Below are positions 1 to 7,787 of a stretch of DNA of 33,469 bases, piece by piece. Source of the stretch: an uncultured bacterium (GTDB lineage: Bacteria; Actinomycetota; Actinomycetes; S36-B12; CAIYMF01); NCBI GenBank assembly GCA_903927265.1, contig CAIYMF010000271.1, positions 1-33,469 of the forward strand, read 5' to 3'. The notes under the pieces were generated by a model. That model did no database searches and was not told the DNA's origin. It worked only from the letters and a program-made list of their open reading frames with translations. Positions within the stretch are counted from its first letter, which is position 1. Every line of letters begins with the position of its first letter. Made by a program: the position numbers and the translations under genes.

Positions 1-341
1 AGGGGCAGGCCATGAACCAGTGCCGCCGATTCCAGTGCCACCACGGTGCCTGGTAGCGCGCTTGCGGCGGATGCGGCCATCGCGGCGTGACGCACCTCGC
101 GCCTCTTCCATTCGTCGTCGATAGTCGCGAGTGCGGCGGCGCGCACATAGCGCCCGCGCCCGATCGTTTCCCAGAGCCCGGTTGTGACTCGATGGCGCAC
201 CTGCGCCCGACTCAACTCGGCATGCAATGCCTCGTCAAGCGTGACGGCCACGCCAAGTCCGGGTGGCTCGATCAGGCGGCGCGGCATGAGGTGCAGCATG
301 GCCGAATCGGGCGATGTGCCGCCTCGGTCATCCACAGCCAT
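1..341 (-). CDS. AbiEi-like antitoxin / DUF559-associated protein, N-terminal part (partial)
   Basis: An open frame of 113 codons reads leftward from ATG at 341-339 and leaves the window without a stop. The product starts MAVDDRGGTSPDS. Near residues 40-65 it has a winged-helix-like segment (LSRAQVRHRVTTGLWETIGRGRYV), and near 100-113 an ALESAALVHGLPL segment. This combination of a helix-turn-helix, an 'rGrY' turn and a later 'SAAxxHGLP' motif is what I recall from actinobacterial proteins labelled type IV toxin-antitoxin AbiEi-family antitoxin or DUF559 endonuclease-like. A GGAG about 12 nt before the ATG could be the ribosome site; an in-frame GTG at 335 is an alternative start. The C-terminal half, which would separate antitoxin from nuclease, lies outside the window. 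The family call is inference; that this is coding is fairly sure, since the frame stays open and the composition is protein-like. Confidence 0.7.
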   Translation of the reverse strand, partial: MAVDDRGGTSPDSAMLHLMPRRLIEPPGLGVAVTLDEALHAELSRAQVRHRVTTGLWETIGRGRYVRAAALATIDDEWKRREVRHAAMAASAASALPGTVVALESAALVHGLP

Positions 342-406
342 CGTCGAGACCCCGCTCCAGCGTCACTTCCGGGTGTGTGAAATCGCTCTGGAGTGGGGTC
401 TCGGCG
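342..406. repeat. Imperfect 19-bp inverted repeat upstream of the AbiEi-like start
   Basis: The left arm (342-360) and right arm (388-406) are inverted copies matching at 17 of 19 positions, with a 27-nt spacer. The left arm touches the start codon of the leftward gene and covers its ribosome-binding region. It could be an operator for autoregulation or a hairpin in the leader of that gene. AbiEi-type antitoxins are known to repress their own promoters through paired inverted repeats, so an operator is the more attractive reading. That is inference. Confidence 0.6.
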
Positions 407-444
407 AATTTGGGCACGTTCGGATCGATGGGTGTGACGAGGAT

Positions 445-521
445 GGGGAAGGGCCGGGGCGGGGGTGGCTTGCGCGCAAAGAGTGCCCCCGATGGGGAGG
501 GGGGTGAGGGTGGAAGGGGGG
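445..521 (+). other. Two tandem G-quadruplex-type motifs
   Basis: Positions 445-465 hold four G-runs (4, 3, 4 and 5 G) with loops of 2, 2 and 1 nt. Positions 494-521 hold four G-runs (4, 6, 3 and 6 G) with loops of 1, 3 and 5 nt. Both meet the usual pattern for an intramolecular G-quadruplex on the plus strand. The second ends 14 nt before the -35 box of the rplM promoter. Folding is inferred from pattern only. Confidence 0.6.
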
Positions 522-535
522 AAAGTGGACCCGTT

Positions 536-565
536 TTGACCCTCTAGCGGGCGCACGGGTAGTCT
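536..565 (+). promoter_or_regulatory. Promoter of rplM-rpsI-glmM
   Basis: TTGACC at 536-541 and TAGTCT at 560-565 are separated by 18 nt and fit the -35 and -10 consensus of the main actinobacterial sigma factor. Transcription would begin near 572, giving a leader of about 115 nt before the GTG of rplM. No better pair was seen between 342 and 688. Confidence 0.65.
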
Positions 566-688
566 TGGCAGTCGTTGTGCGTTGCGCGGTGACGTGAGAT
601 CGGGTTCGCCCTGATTTACTCACCCAAACGCCATCGCCCCGACCGACCCCCGGTCGCGGGCATCCACGAGGATCGAGGCCGAACCACC

Positions 689-1132
689 GTGCGCACGTAC
701 CAGCCCAAGGCCGCCGACGTTCAGCGTCAGTGGCACATCATTGACGCCAACGACGTGATCCTCGGTCGCTTGGCTAGCCAGGTCGCCATTCTCCTACGCG
801 GCAAGCACAAGCCGACCTTCGCACCGCATGTTGACACCGGCGACTTCGTCGTGGTCATCAATGCCGAGAAGGTGGCCCTCACGGGTGCCAAGCTCACCGA
901 CAAGATGGACTACCGCCACTCGGGTTACCCGGGCGGTCTGTCAGCCACCAGCTATGTCGAGTTGCTCGAATCCAACCCCCGCCGCGCTGTCGAAAAGGCA
1001 GTCAAGGGCATGCTTCCGCACAACAAGCTCGGTCGTGCGCAGATCAAGAAGCTCAAGGTCTACGCCGGTCCCCACCATCCTCACGGCGCTCAGCAGCCCG
1101 TGCCCTTCGAGATTACCCAGGTTGCCCAGTGA
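689..1132 (+). CDS. rplM: 50S ribosomal protein L13
   Basis: The 147-residue product is the large-subunit protein L13, an early-assembly 23S rRNA-binding protein. The sequence shows the family's hallmarks: [16 protein letters not shown] near residues 15-30, a RGKHKPTF basic patch near 37-44, [12 protein letters not shown] near 51-62 and [11 protein letters not shown] near 106-116. Length is as expected for the family. The start is GTG at 689, with an acceptable GAGG-like site about 11 nt upstream. The stop overlaps the rpsI start by 4 bp (GTGA), so L13 and S9 are translationally coupled, as in most bacteria. The promoter at 536-565 and a structured leader lie directly upstream. Confidence 0.98.
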   Translation: MRTYQPKAADVQRQWHIIDANDVILGRLASQVAILLRGKHKPTFAPHVDTGDFVVVINAEKVALTGAKLTDKMDYRHSGYPGGLSATSYVELLESNPRRAVEKAVKGMLPHNKLGRAQIKKLKVYAGPHHPHGAQQPVPFEITQVAQ

Positions 1133-1638
1133 GTGAAGTGACGTACGACGAGGCCGAAGCCCTCACCGATGAGGTTGAGGCCGACGAGACCCCCACAGAG
1201 TTCTCCACCGAGACGGTCGCTGCTCCCGCGGTTCCGCGCGACATCGCCATCATCCCCGCCGGAGCCACCGGTCGCCGCAAGGAAGCCATTGCGCGCGTTC
1301 GACTGGTACCGGGCACTGGTCAGTGGACCCTCAACGGTCGCATGCTCGATGACTACTTCCCGAACAAGGTGCACCAGCAGATGGTCAACGAGCCCTTCAA
1401 GGTCTCTGACCTCGAAGGTCGTTTCGACGTCATCGCGCGCATCCACGGCGGTGGCCCCACTGGCCAGGCCGGTGCGCTTCGCCTCGGAATCGCTCGGTGC
1501 CTCAACGAGATCGATGAGGCCGAACTCCGCCCCGCGCTGAAGAAGGCCGGCTTCCTGACTCGTGATCCTCGGATCAAGGAGCGCAAGAAGTACGGACTCA
1601 AGAAGGCCCGCAAGGCGCCCCAGTACAGCAAGCGCTGA
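1129..1638 (+). CDS. rpsI: 30S ribosomal protein S9
   Basis: The 169-residue product is the small-subunit protein S9, whose C-terminal tail reaches the P-site tRNA. The S9 core begins around residue 45 ([18 protein letters not shown]), followed by [27 protein letters not shown] and the terminal [16 protein letters not shown], with the conserved Lys-Arg end. The first 40 residues are an acidic, Glu/Asp/Thr-rich extension of the sort found in many actinobacterial S9 proteins and absent from E. coli S9. The GTG start overlaps the rplM stop. glmM begins 4 nt after the stop. Confidence 0.98.
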   Translation: MSEVTYDEAEALTDEVEADETPTEFSTETVAAPAVPRDIAIIPAGATGRRKEAIARVRLVPGTGQWTLNGRMLDDYFPNKVHQQMVNEPFKVSDLEGRFDVIARIHGGGPTGQAGALRLGIARCLNEIDEAELRPALKKAGFLTRDPRIKERKKYGLKKARKAPQYSKR

Positions 1639-1642
1639 CCTC

Positions 1643-2998
1643 GTGGGCCGGCTCTTCGGCACCGACGGGGTTCGGGGGTTGGCGAACCGAGATCTCACTG
1701 CGGAACTCGCTCTCGACCTCGCGGTCGCTGCTGCCCATGTGTTGGGCGAGAGTGGCGAATTGCGTACTCACGACGGTGGTCGCCCTCGGGCGATTGTCGG
1801 TCGTGACCCGCGCGCGTCGGGCGAGTTCCTCGAGGCCGCGGTCGTGGCTGGGCTCGCGAGTGCGGGCGTCGACGTCATTCGCGTTGGGGTACTTCCCACG
1901 CCGGCAATCTCATGGCTCACTGATGTGCACGACGCCGACCTCGGCGTGATGCTGTCGGCGTCGCACAACCCGATGCCCGACAACGGCATCAAGTTCTTCG
2001 CCCGCGGCGGTCACAAGTTGGCCGACGAACTTGAAGATCGCATCGAGGCCCGACTCGATGAACCGTGGGATCGCCCGGTGGGCGCTGCGGTGGGACGCAT
2101 CATCGACCTCAATGACGCGGCCGCCGAATATGCCGCGCACCTTGTCGCGACGTTGCCGAATCGACTCGATGGCCTGCGCGTGGTCGTCGACGGCGCCAAT
2201 GGTGCGGCGAGTTACGTGGGGCCACTGGCCTACCGCCTGGCTGGCGCTGAGGTCATTGAGATCCATTGCGCACCCGACGGCCTCAACATCAACGAGAATT
2301 GCGGTTCAACGCACCTCGGAGATTTGCAGCGGGCCGTTGTCGAGCACGGTGCCCACGCTGGTTTCGGACACGACGGTGACGCCGATCGCTGCCTGGCAGT
2401 TGATGCCGAGGGCCAGATCGTTGACGGAGACCAACTCCTTGCTTTGCTTGCACTGGCACTGCGCGATCGGGGCGAGTTGGCGAACGACACCGTTGTTGCC
2501 ACCGTCATGGCCAATCTTGGCTTCCGGCATGCCATGGCGCAGGCCGGAATTGCGGTAGTCGAGACGGCAGTGGGTGACCGCTACGTATTGGAAGAAATGC
2601 GTCGCGACGGACACATCCTGGGCGGTGAGCAAAGCGGTCACATCGTGATGGGGCGCCACGCGAACACCGGCGACGGGGTGCTCACTGCACTGCACACATT
2701 GGCGCGCATGGCCGAAGTCAATGCGTCGCTAGCTGAAATCGCCGCTGTGATGACACGCCTACCCCAGGTGTTGATCAACGTGCCCGGCGTCGACAAGTCC
2801 CGCGTCGATAGTGATTCCGTGGTGCAAGGGGCTGTCAGCGAAGCCGCTGCGCAGTTGGGTTCCAGCGGCCGCGTGCTGCTACGCCCGAGCGGAACCGAGC
2901 CCGTGGTGCGCGTGATGGTCGAAGCGGTCGACGCTGCGCAGGCCGAACAGGTAGCGCACGACTTGGCGGCGGTTGTTGCTGTGTCGCTCGCTCTCTGA
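1643..2998 (+). CDS. glmM: Phosphoglucosamine mutase
   Basis: GlmM converts glucosamine-6-phosphate to glucosamine-1-phosphate on the way to UDP-GlcNAc for peptidoglycan. The product is 451 residues, normal for the family, and begins [12 protein letters not shown]. The open frame extends upstream into rpsI, but GTG at 1643 fits both the family N-terminus and the 4-nt gap after rpsI. The active-site loop SASHNP holds the phosphorylated serine at about residue 107. The Mg-binding DGDADR lies near residue 240, and the C-terminal phosphate-binding loop is [11 protein letters not shown]. It is read with the ribosomal genes; glmS, which makes its substrate, follows downstream after an opposing gene. 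Confidence 0.97.
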   Translation: MGRLFGTDGVRGLANRDLTAELALDLAVAAAHVLGESGELRTHDGGRPRAIVGRDPRASGEFLEAAVVAGLASAGVDVIRVGVLPTPAISWLTDVHDADLGVMLSASHNPMPDNGIKFFARGGHKLADELEDRIEARLDEPWDRPVGAAVGRIIDLNDAAAEYAAHLVATLPNRLDGLRVVVDGANGAASYVGPLAYRLAGAEVIEIHCAPDGLNINENCGSTHLGDLQRAVVEHGAHAGFGHDGDADRCLAVDAEGQIVDGDQLLALLALALRDRGELANDTVVATVMANLGFRHAMAQAGIAVVETAVGDRYVLEEMRRDGHILGGEQSGHIVMGRHANTGDGVLTALHTLARMAEVNASLAEIAAVMTRLPQVLINVPGVDKSRVDSDSVVQGAVSEAAAQLGSSGRVLLRPSGTEPVVRVMVEAVDAAQAEQVAHDLAAVVAVSLAL

Positions 2999-3003
2999 CC
3001 CAT

Positions 3004-3990
3004 TCAGCCGCTGATCGAATCGTCCTCAAGAACTCGCCCGTTACTGCGTCCCAGCAGGGCATTGATGTGCTGGTTGTTGCGGGACGTCAACTTGTGCTGG
3101 ATCAGCAAGGTCAGCCCCGCGGCGATCTGAATGGTCAGGATGTTCACGAGCAATTGAGCCAGTGATCCTTTCGCCTCATCGCCGAGCCCGTAGTAGAAAG
3201 CCACCGCCACGTTGGCTGCCGCCGGGATCGTGGTCACGGAAATGAACACGCCGACGAGGGCTCCCGACTTCGCCGTAGTGAGCGAGATCATCCCGACAAC
3301 ACCGGCGATCGCCGCGACGATCACTGATGTCCAGCCCACCTGATAGATGAAGGCGGTCTGTGGGCGCGGTCCCAAGACCTCTGCACTGGATATCACGTGG
3401 GTGGCGGCCATCACGGCCACCATGGCGAAGGTAACGATGATTCCAGCGGCGAAGCCAAAGAGCAGGGTGGCAAATGCGGCTCTCGCAACTCCCCACCGAC
3501 GACTTGCGATGCCGACCGCCGTCGCCGCAGTTGGCCCGAAGTCAGGACCGACCACCATGGCGGCCACGATCAGAATCGGCGAATCCGACATCACTCCGAT
3601 ACCGGCGATCATGGTCGCCGCGATCATGAGGATGAGGTACGTGCCGCTGAGGGAGGCATCTTCGGAGGTGCGACGGCTGACTTCATCCCAGATCACCGTG
3701 TCGACCGGCGAACCTGGGACGTTTCCTTCTGCAGCAAGTGCTGCGCTCGACAACACGAGCCGCGGCTCGACGACGGTGAGGGTTCCGGCTGAGTCAACGC
3801 CGACCTCGCGCAGTTTGCTGATGATGATGTCAGCGGCCTCGCGCAACACGGTGGCGGTGATGACGTCACCCTCGGGGATCACACTGGAACCGGCAGTAAG
3901 CGACAGCGTGACGACTCCCGGGTGCCCGTCAAGTACCGAGATGACGGACGCAGTGAGGCGGGTCGGGACGACGATTCGAAGTTGGAGCAC
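3004..3990 (-). CDS. DUF389 family membrane protein
   Basis: The 328-residue product has a soluble N-terminal domain of about 115 residues (LQLRIVVPTRLTASVI, then HPGVVTLSL), followed by several hydrophobic segments. The second half contains the DUF389 signature region LILMIAATMIAGIGVMSDSPILIVAAMVVGP near residues 135-165. Members are membrane proteins without an established function. The frame stays open into glmS, but GTG at 3990 gives the N-terminus typical of the family; GTG at 4023 is an alternative. I see no good ribosome site for either. The gene converges with glmM (5 nt between stops) and diverges from glmS (63 nt between starts), so it interrupts the glmM-glmS order. Confidence 0.85.
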   Translation of the reverse strand: MLQLRIVVPTRLTASVISVLDGHPGVVTLSLTAGSSVIPEGDVITATVLREAADIIISKLREVGVDSAGTLTVVEPRLVLSSAALAAEGNVPGSPVDTVIWDEVSRRTSEDASLSGTYLILMIAATMIAGIGVMSDSPILIVAAMVVGPDFGPTAATAVGIASRRWGVARAAFATLLFGFAAGIIVTFAMVAVMAATHVISSAEVLGPRPQTAFIYQVGWTSVIVAAIAGVVGMISLTTAKSGALVGVFISVTTIPAAANVAVAFYYGLGDEAKGSLAQLLVNILTIQIAAGLTLLIQHKLTSRNNQHINALLGRSNGRVLEDDSISG

Positions 3991-4041
3991 GGAACCATGG
4001 TGCCGTATCCGGTCGGTGGCGAGCACATGACAGTGCGGCAC

Positions 4042-4056
4042 TACCCTTACCCCATG
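4042..4056 (+). promoter_or_regulatory. Candidate -10 element for leaderless glmS mRNA
   Basis: TACCCT at 4042-4047 fits the TAnnnT -10 pattern and ends exactly 6 nt before the glmS ATG, which places the transcription start at the initiation codon. No Shine-Dalgarno sequence precedes this ATG, consistent with leaderless translation. No clear -35 box was found at the right distance. Confidence 0.45.
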
Positions 4057-5904
4057 TGCGGAATCGTGGGTTATGTCGGTGAGAAGCAAGCACTGTCCGT
4101 TGTAGTCGAGGGCCTTCGCAGGCTTGAGTACCGCGGTTACGACTCCGCGGGTGTCGCGGTGGTCTGTGGTGATCGGCTCGAGACGCGAAAGAAGGCGGGC
4201 AAGCTCGCCAATCTCGAGGTGTTGCTGGGTTCTGACCCGCTTCCAGAGTCGACGACAGGCATTGGACACACCCGCTGGGCCACCCATGGGGCACCGAACG
4301 ACGTCAACGCGCATCCGCACGTGAGCGAAGATGGACGCATCGCGGTCATTCATAACGGCATCATCGAGAACTTCGCCGAATTGCGAGCCGAGCTTGCGGC
4401 TGACGGGGTGGTGCTGACCTCGGAAACGGACACCGAGGTGGTGGCACACCTCTTGGCCGCACAAACCCCTCTCGTCGGTGGCGACCTTGCCGAAGCCATG
4501 CGTCAGGTGTGTCGCAGGCTCGAAGGGGCATTCACCCTGGTGGCCATTGATAGTGAGCAGCCCAATCTCGTCGTTGGCGCCCGTCGCAACTCGCCCTTGG
4601 TTGTCGGCCGAGGTGAGGGTGAGAACTTCCTAGCTTCGGACGTATCGGCGTTCATCGCCTACACGCGCGAAGCGATCGAACTCGGCCAAGATCAGGTTGT
4701 CGCGCTGACTCCTGAATCGATCGTCGTCACCACATTCGACGGTGAGCCCGCGGAGATCAGCGAATTCACGGTCACCTGGGATGCATCGGCTGCAGAAAAG
4801 GGCGGGTACGACACGTTCATGCTCAAGGAAATTGCCGAGCAGCCACGGGCAGTCTCCGACACACTGCGGGGTCGAATCGGTCGCGACGGTTTGCTGCATC
4901 TGGATGAGATGCGTTTGAGCGACGTGGAACTGCGAGAGATCGACAAGATCATCATCATTGCCTGTGGAACTGCGTACCACGCAGGCCTGATCGCAAAGTA
5001 TGCGATTGAGCACTGGACTCGCATTCCGTGCGAGGTCGAGTTGGCGAGCGAGTTCAGGTACCGCGATCCGATTCTTGACCGACAGACGCTCGTAGTCGCC
5101 ATTTCGCAGAGTGGCGAAACCATGGACACCCTGATGGCGATGCGTCACGCGCGCGAGCAGGGTTCGCGTGTTCTTGCCATCTGCAACACGCAAGGCTCGA
5201 CGATTCCGCGCGAAAGCGACGCGGTGCTGTACACGCACGCAGGGCCGGAAGTTGCTGTGGCCTCCACGAAGGCGTTTCTCACCCAGGTTGTCGCGTGTTA
5301 CCTCGTCGCGTTGTATCTCGCACAGGTGCGAGGCAACAAGTTCGGTGATGAGATCGTCGCGATCTTGAGTCAACTGTCAGATATGCCGCAGAAGATCGAC
5401 CTGATGCTCGACACCGTTGAGCCAGTGCGCGAACTTGCGCGCGCCTTCGTGCACGCGCGCTCGGTGTTGTTCATCGGTCGCCACGTCGGCTACCCGGTGG
5501 CTCTCGAGGGGGCGTTGAAACTCAAGGAACTCGCGTACATGCACGCTGAAGGATTCGCGGCCGGTGAACTCAAGCACGGCCCCATCGCTCTGCTCGAAGA
5601 AGGTCTTCCGGTGATCGTGGTGGTCCCATCACCACGAGGCCGCAGTGTCATTCACGAAAAGATCGTGTCGAATATTCAAGAAGTTCGAGCTCGCGGTGCG
5701 CTCACCATCGTGATCGCGGAAGAAGGCGACGAATCAGTCACTCCGTACGCCGATCACATCATTCGGGTTCCCGAGTGTCCGACCTTGATGCAGCCACTGT
5801 TGGCGACGGTGCCGCTGCAGGTCTTCGCATGTGAGATGGCCACGGCCAAGGGTCACGATGTTGACCAACCGCGCAACCTGGCCAAGTCCGTCACTGTCGA
5901 GTAA
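4054..5904 (+). CDS. glmS: Glutamine-fructose-6-phosphate aminotransferase (isomerizing)
   Basis: GlmS forms glucosamine-6-phosphate from fructose-6-phosphate and glutamine, the entry step to amino-sugar synthesis. The 616-residue product starts MCGIVGYVG; Cys2 becomes the N-terminal nucleophile after Met removal. The glutaminase domain also shows EYRGYDSAGV, RWATHG and NGIIENF. Two SIS sugar-isomerase domains follow, with ACGTAYHAG near residue 305, SQSGETMDT near 351 and EGALKLKELAY near 490. The conserved C-terminus DQPRNLAKSVTVE is intact. A longer reading frame starts upstream, but the Cys2 requirement fixes the start at 4054. No glmS ribozyme or ribosome site is visible upstream. acpS follows after 3 nt. 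Confidence 0.98.
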   Translation: MCGIVGYVGEKQALSVVVEGLRRLEYRGYDSAGVAVVCGDRLETRKKAGKLANLEVLLGSDPLPESTTGIGHTRWATHGAPNDVNAHPHVSEDGRIAVIHNGIIENFAELRAELAADGVVLTSETDTEVVAHLLAAQTPLVGGDLAEAMRQVCRRLEGAFTLVAIDSEQPNLVVGARRNSPLVVGRGEGENFLASDVSAFIAYTREAIELGQDQVVALTPESIVVTTFDGEPAEISEFTVTWDASAAEKGGYDTFMLKEIAEQPRAVSDTLRGRIGRDGLLHLDEMRLSDVELREIDKIIIIACGTAYHAGLIAKYAIEHWTRIPCEVELASEFRYRDPILDRQTLVVAISQSGETMDTLMAMRHAREQGSRVLAICNTQGSTIPRESDAVLYTHAGPEVAVASTKAFLTQVVACYLVALYLAQVRGNKFGDEIVAILSQLSDMPQKIDLMLDTVEPVRELARAFVHARSVLFIGRHVGYPVALEGALKLKELAYMHAEGFAAGELKHGPIALLEEGLPVIVVVPSPRGRSVIHEKIVSNIQEVRARGALTIVIAEEGDESVTPYADHIIRVPECPTLMQPLLATVPLQVFACEMATAKGHDVDQPRNLAKSVTVE

Positions 5905-5907
5905 CGC

Positions 5908-6282
5908 ATGATCGTCGGCATTGGCGTGGACGTGGTAGACATACCGCGCTTCGAGCATTCACTGGTGCGCACACCTGGCTTGCGAGATCGCCTGTTCACA
6001 CGTGACGAGGTTGAACACGGTGACCGAACGCCACGTTCTCCAGCCTCTCTGGCAGTTCGGTTCGCGGCGAAGGAGGCAGTCGCAAAAGCTCTCGGAGCCC
6101 CGGCAGGGTTGCAATGGCATGACTGCGAAATCGAGACACTCGCCGATGGGCGTCCTGTACTTCACATTCGTGGTTCGGTGTTGGAGGCAGCACGCACGCG
6201 TGGCATCTCCCGTTGGCACGTGTCCATGAGTCATGACGGGCCCGTGGGTATCGCCACGGTCATTGCGGAGTCGGACTCATGA
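5908..6282 (+). CDS. acpS: Holo-[acyl-carrier-protein] synthase
   Basis: AcpS transfers the 4'-phosphopantetheine arm of CoA to the serine of acyl carrier protein, activating fatty-acid synthesis. The 124-residue product has the family's [12 protein letters not shown] motif with Mg-binding Asp8, the [13 protein letters not shown] motif with Glu56, and a C-terminal [10 protein letters not shown] segment. Length is typical. The gene starts 3 nt after the glmS stop and overlaps the next gene by 4 bp (ATGA), so it is in one transcription unit with glmS, nnr and alr. The same glmS-acpS-nnr-alr neighbourhood occurs in many actinobacteria. Confidence 0.96.
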   Translation: MIVGIGVDVVDIPRFEHSLVRTPGLRDRLFTRDEVEHGDRTPRSPASLAVRFAAKEAVAKALGAPAGLQWHDCEIETLADGRPVLHIRGSVLEAARTRGISRWHVSMSHDGPVGIATVIAESDS

Positions 6283-7787
6283 GGCTGGCATATGGGGTCG
6301 ATCAGATTCGGGCAGCCGAAACACAGCTCTTGGCGCGCGATGGTGACGAGCCGGTGATGCGCCGTGCGGCCACCGGTCTGGCCGTGACGTGCGGGCGATT
6401 GCTGGTGTCGCTGCGGGGGCGAGTGACCGGGTCGCGCGTGGTGCTGTTGGTGGGCTCAGGAAACAACGGCGGTGATGCCTTGTGGGCGGGTGCTCGGTTG
6501 GCCGAGCGAGGTGCGCAGGTGACGGCCGTTCAACTCGGTGAGACTCTCCACGAAGGCGGTGCTCGGGCCCTGCGTGTGGCCGGGGGACGTGTGGTTGCGA
6601 TGAGCGATGGCGAGTTGCTGATCGAGTCGGCAGACCTCGTCGTTGATGGCATCGTCGGAATCGGGGGACGGGGCCGGTTGCGTGCCGATGCTGCTGCCCT
6701 CGCGCGCACCTGTTTGCGTAGTGGCGCTGTCGTGGTGGCCGTCGACCTTCCGAGCGGAGTCGATGCTGATTCTGGAGCCGTCGCTGACCCCGACGCAGTC
6801 ATTCGCGCTGATGTGACGGTGACATTCGGTGCACTCAAGCCGGGTCTGCTCGTGATGCCGGCTGCCGAACTCGCCGGAGTCGTCGAACTCGTCGACATCG
6901 GGCTCGGCCCGTTTCTGACTGCGCATCTGGCGGCTGCATTCACTGTGCAGGCGAACGACATCGCTCTTGCCCTGCCGACGCCCGGTCACGATGACCACAA
7001 GTACTCCCGCGGCGTTGTCGTGGTCGACGCAGGTTCGACGCCCTATCCCGGCGCGGGGGTTCTTGCGACGGGTGCGGCGCGAGTGGGCGGCGCGGGCCTG
7101 GTGCAGTACGGCGGAGCATCGTCGGATCTTGTCGCTGCGCGTTACCCCGACGTGGTGGTCGCAGACATTGCCGGGCAACGAGCAACCGCACACATTGTCG
7201 GACCGGGGCTCGCGGGGGAGGCACCGTCGCCTGAGGTACTGGGCGTGAGCGAGCCGGTGCTGCTTGATGCCACGGCTCTTCGCTGGCTGGCCGAATCGGT
7301 TGTCTGGCAGCAGGCACTTGCTGCCCGCGTTGAGCGCGGTGCTGTCACGGTGTTAACACCTCATGAAGGTGAGTTTCGTGCGCTCGGCGGATCGGGTGAG
7401 CAGGCAGACCGCGTGGGGGCGGCCAAGGCCGCCGCTGCACGATGGGGCGCCGTGGTGTTGTTGAAAGGTGCGACCACGGTGGTCGCCGAGCCCGGTGGCC
7501 GGGTGTGGATCAATCCCCTGGCGCCGCCGGCGTTGGCGACTGCGGGCAGTGGTGATGTCTTGTCCGGACTTGCCGGGTCGTGGTTGGCGGCCGCACATGC
7601 GCGAGCACTCGCTGCGGGCCATGGGTTGACGGCAATCGCAGCCGGTGAAGTAGTCGCGGGAGCAGCGTGGGTACACGCCCTGGCTGCCAGAGTGGCCGAA
7701 GGCGATCCCATCGCCCCGATTGCAGCCCTTGACGTTCTCGACGCGCTTCCCCGTGCGCTGGCGATCGTGCGTGGAGTCGATCGATGA
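6279..7787 (+). CDS. nnr: Bifunctional NAD(P)H-hydrate repair enzyme (epimerase + ADP-dependent dehydratase)
   Basis: This 502-residue fusion repairs damaged, hydrated NADH and NADPH. The N-terminal YjeF_N domain (about residues 1-215) epimerises the R and S hydrates and carries [13 protein letters not shown] near residue 60 and [12 protein letters not shown] near 155. The C-terminal YjeF_C/carbohydrate-kinase-like domain (about 230-500) is the ADP-dependent dehydratase, with [10 protein letters not shown] near 240, [16 protein letters not shown] and the nucleotide-site motif [14 protein letters not shown] near 420. Both halves look intact. The gene overlaps acpS and alr by 4 bp each. Residue composition is Ala/Gly/Val-rich but the motifs leave little doubt. 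Confidence 0.95.
   Translation: MRLAYGVDQIRAAETQLLARDGDEPVMRRAATGLAVTCGRLLVSLRGRVTGSRVVLLVGSGNNGGDALWAGARLAERGAQVTAVQLGETLHEGGARALRVAGGRVVAMSDGELLIESADLVVDGIVGIGGRGRLRADAAALARTCLRSGAVVVAVDLPSGVDADSGAVADPDAVIRADVTVTFGALKPGLLVMPAAELAGVVELVDIGLGPFLTAHLAAAFTVQANDIALALPTPGHDDHKYSRGVVVVDAGSTPYPGAGVLATGAARVGGAGLVQYGGASSDLVAARYPDVVVADIAGQRATAHIVGPGLAGEAPSPEVLGVSEPVLLDATALRWLAESVVWQQALAARVERGAVTVLTPHEGEFRALGGSGEQADRVGAAKAAAARWGAVVLLKGATTVVAEPGGRVWINPLAPPALATAGSGDVLSGLAGSWLAAAHARALAAGHGLTAIAAGEVVAGAAWVHALAARVAEGDPIAPIAALDVLDALPRALAIVRGVDR

Larger units (their letters stand above)
342..688. other. Intergenic region between the antitoxin-like gene and rplM
   Basis: This 347-nt stretch holds no convincing gene. 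Open frames here are proline/arginine-rich translations of low-complexity G or C tracts. It contains the inverted repeat of the leftward gene (342-406), two G-rich tracts (445-521), the rplM promoter (536-565) and a leader of roughly 115 nt. The leader holds two short potential hairpins: 599-615 (6 bp with one wobble pair) and 641-655 (5 bp). Whether the leader regulates L13/S9 synthesis cannot be told from this sequence alone. Confidence 0.7.

Noticed and set aside
87-623. Several overlapping open frames on both strands before rplM
   Set aside because: They are Pro/Arg/Gly/Ser-rich translations of G- and C-tracts or antisense to the better-supported leftward partial gene; no family motif or ribosome site was seen.
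1090-1698. 202-codon minus-strand frame over rpsI
   Set aside because: It is antisense to a certain ribosomal protein gene; long antisense frames are usual in GC-rich DNA with strong codon bias.
3922-4053. Upstream extension of glmS
   Set aside because: The glutaminase needs Cys at position 2, which fixes ATG 4054 as the start.
3991-4464. Extension of the DUF389 frame upstream to 4464
   Set aside because: It would run through the 5' part of glmS; the family N-terminus is reached at GTG 3990.
4630-5373. 247-codon minus-strand frame inside glmS
   Set aside because: Antisense shadow of glmS with no recognisable motif or start signal.
6456-7193. 245-codon minus-strand frame inside nnr
   Set aside because: Antisense shadow with His/Arg/Ser-rich content typical of reverse-strand translation of GC-rich genes.
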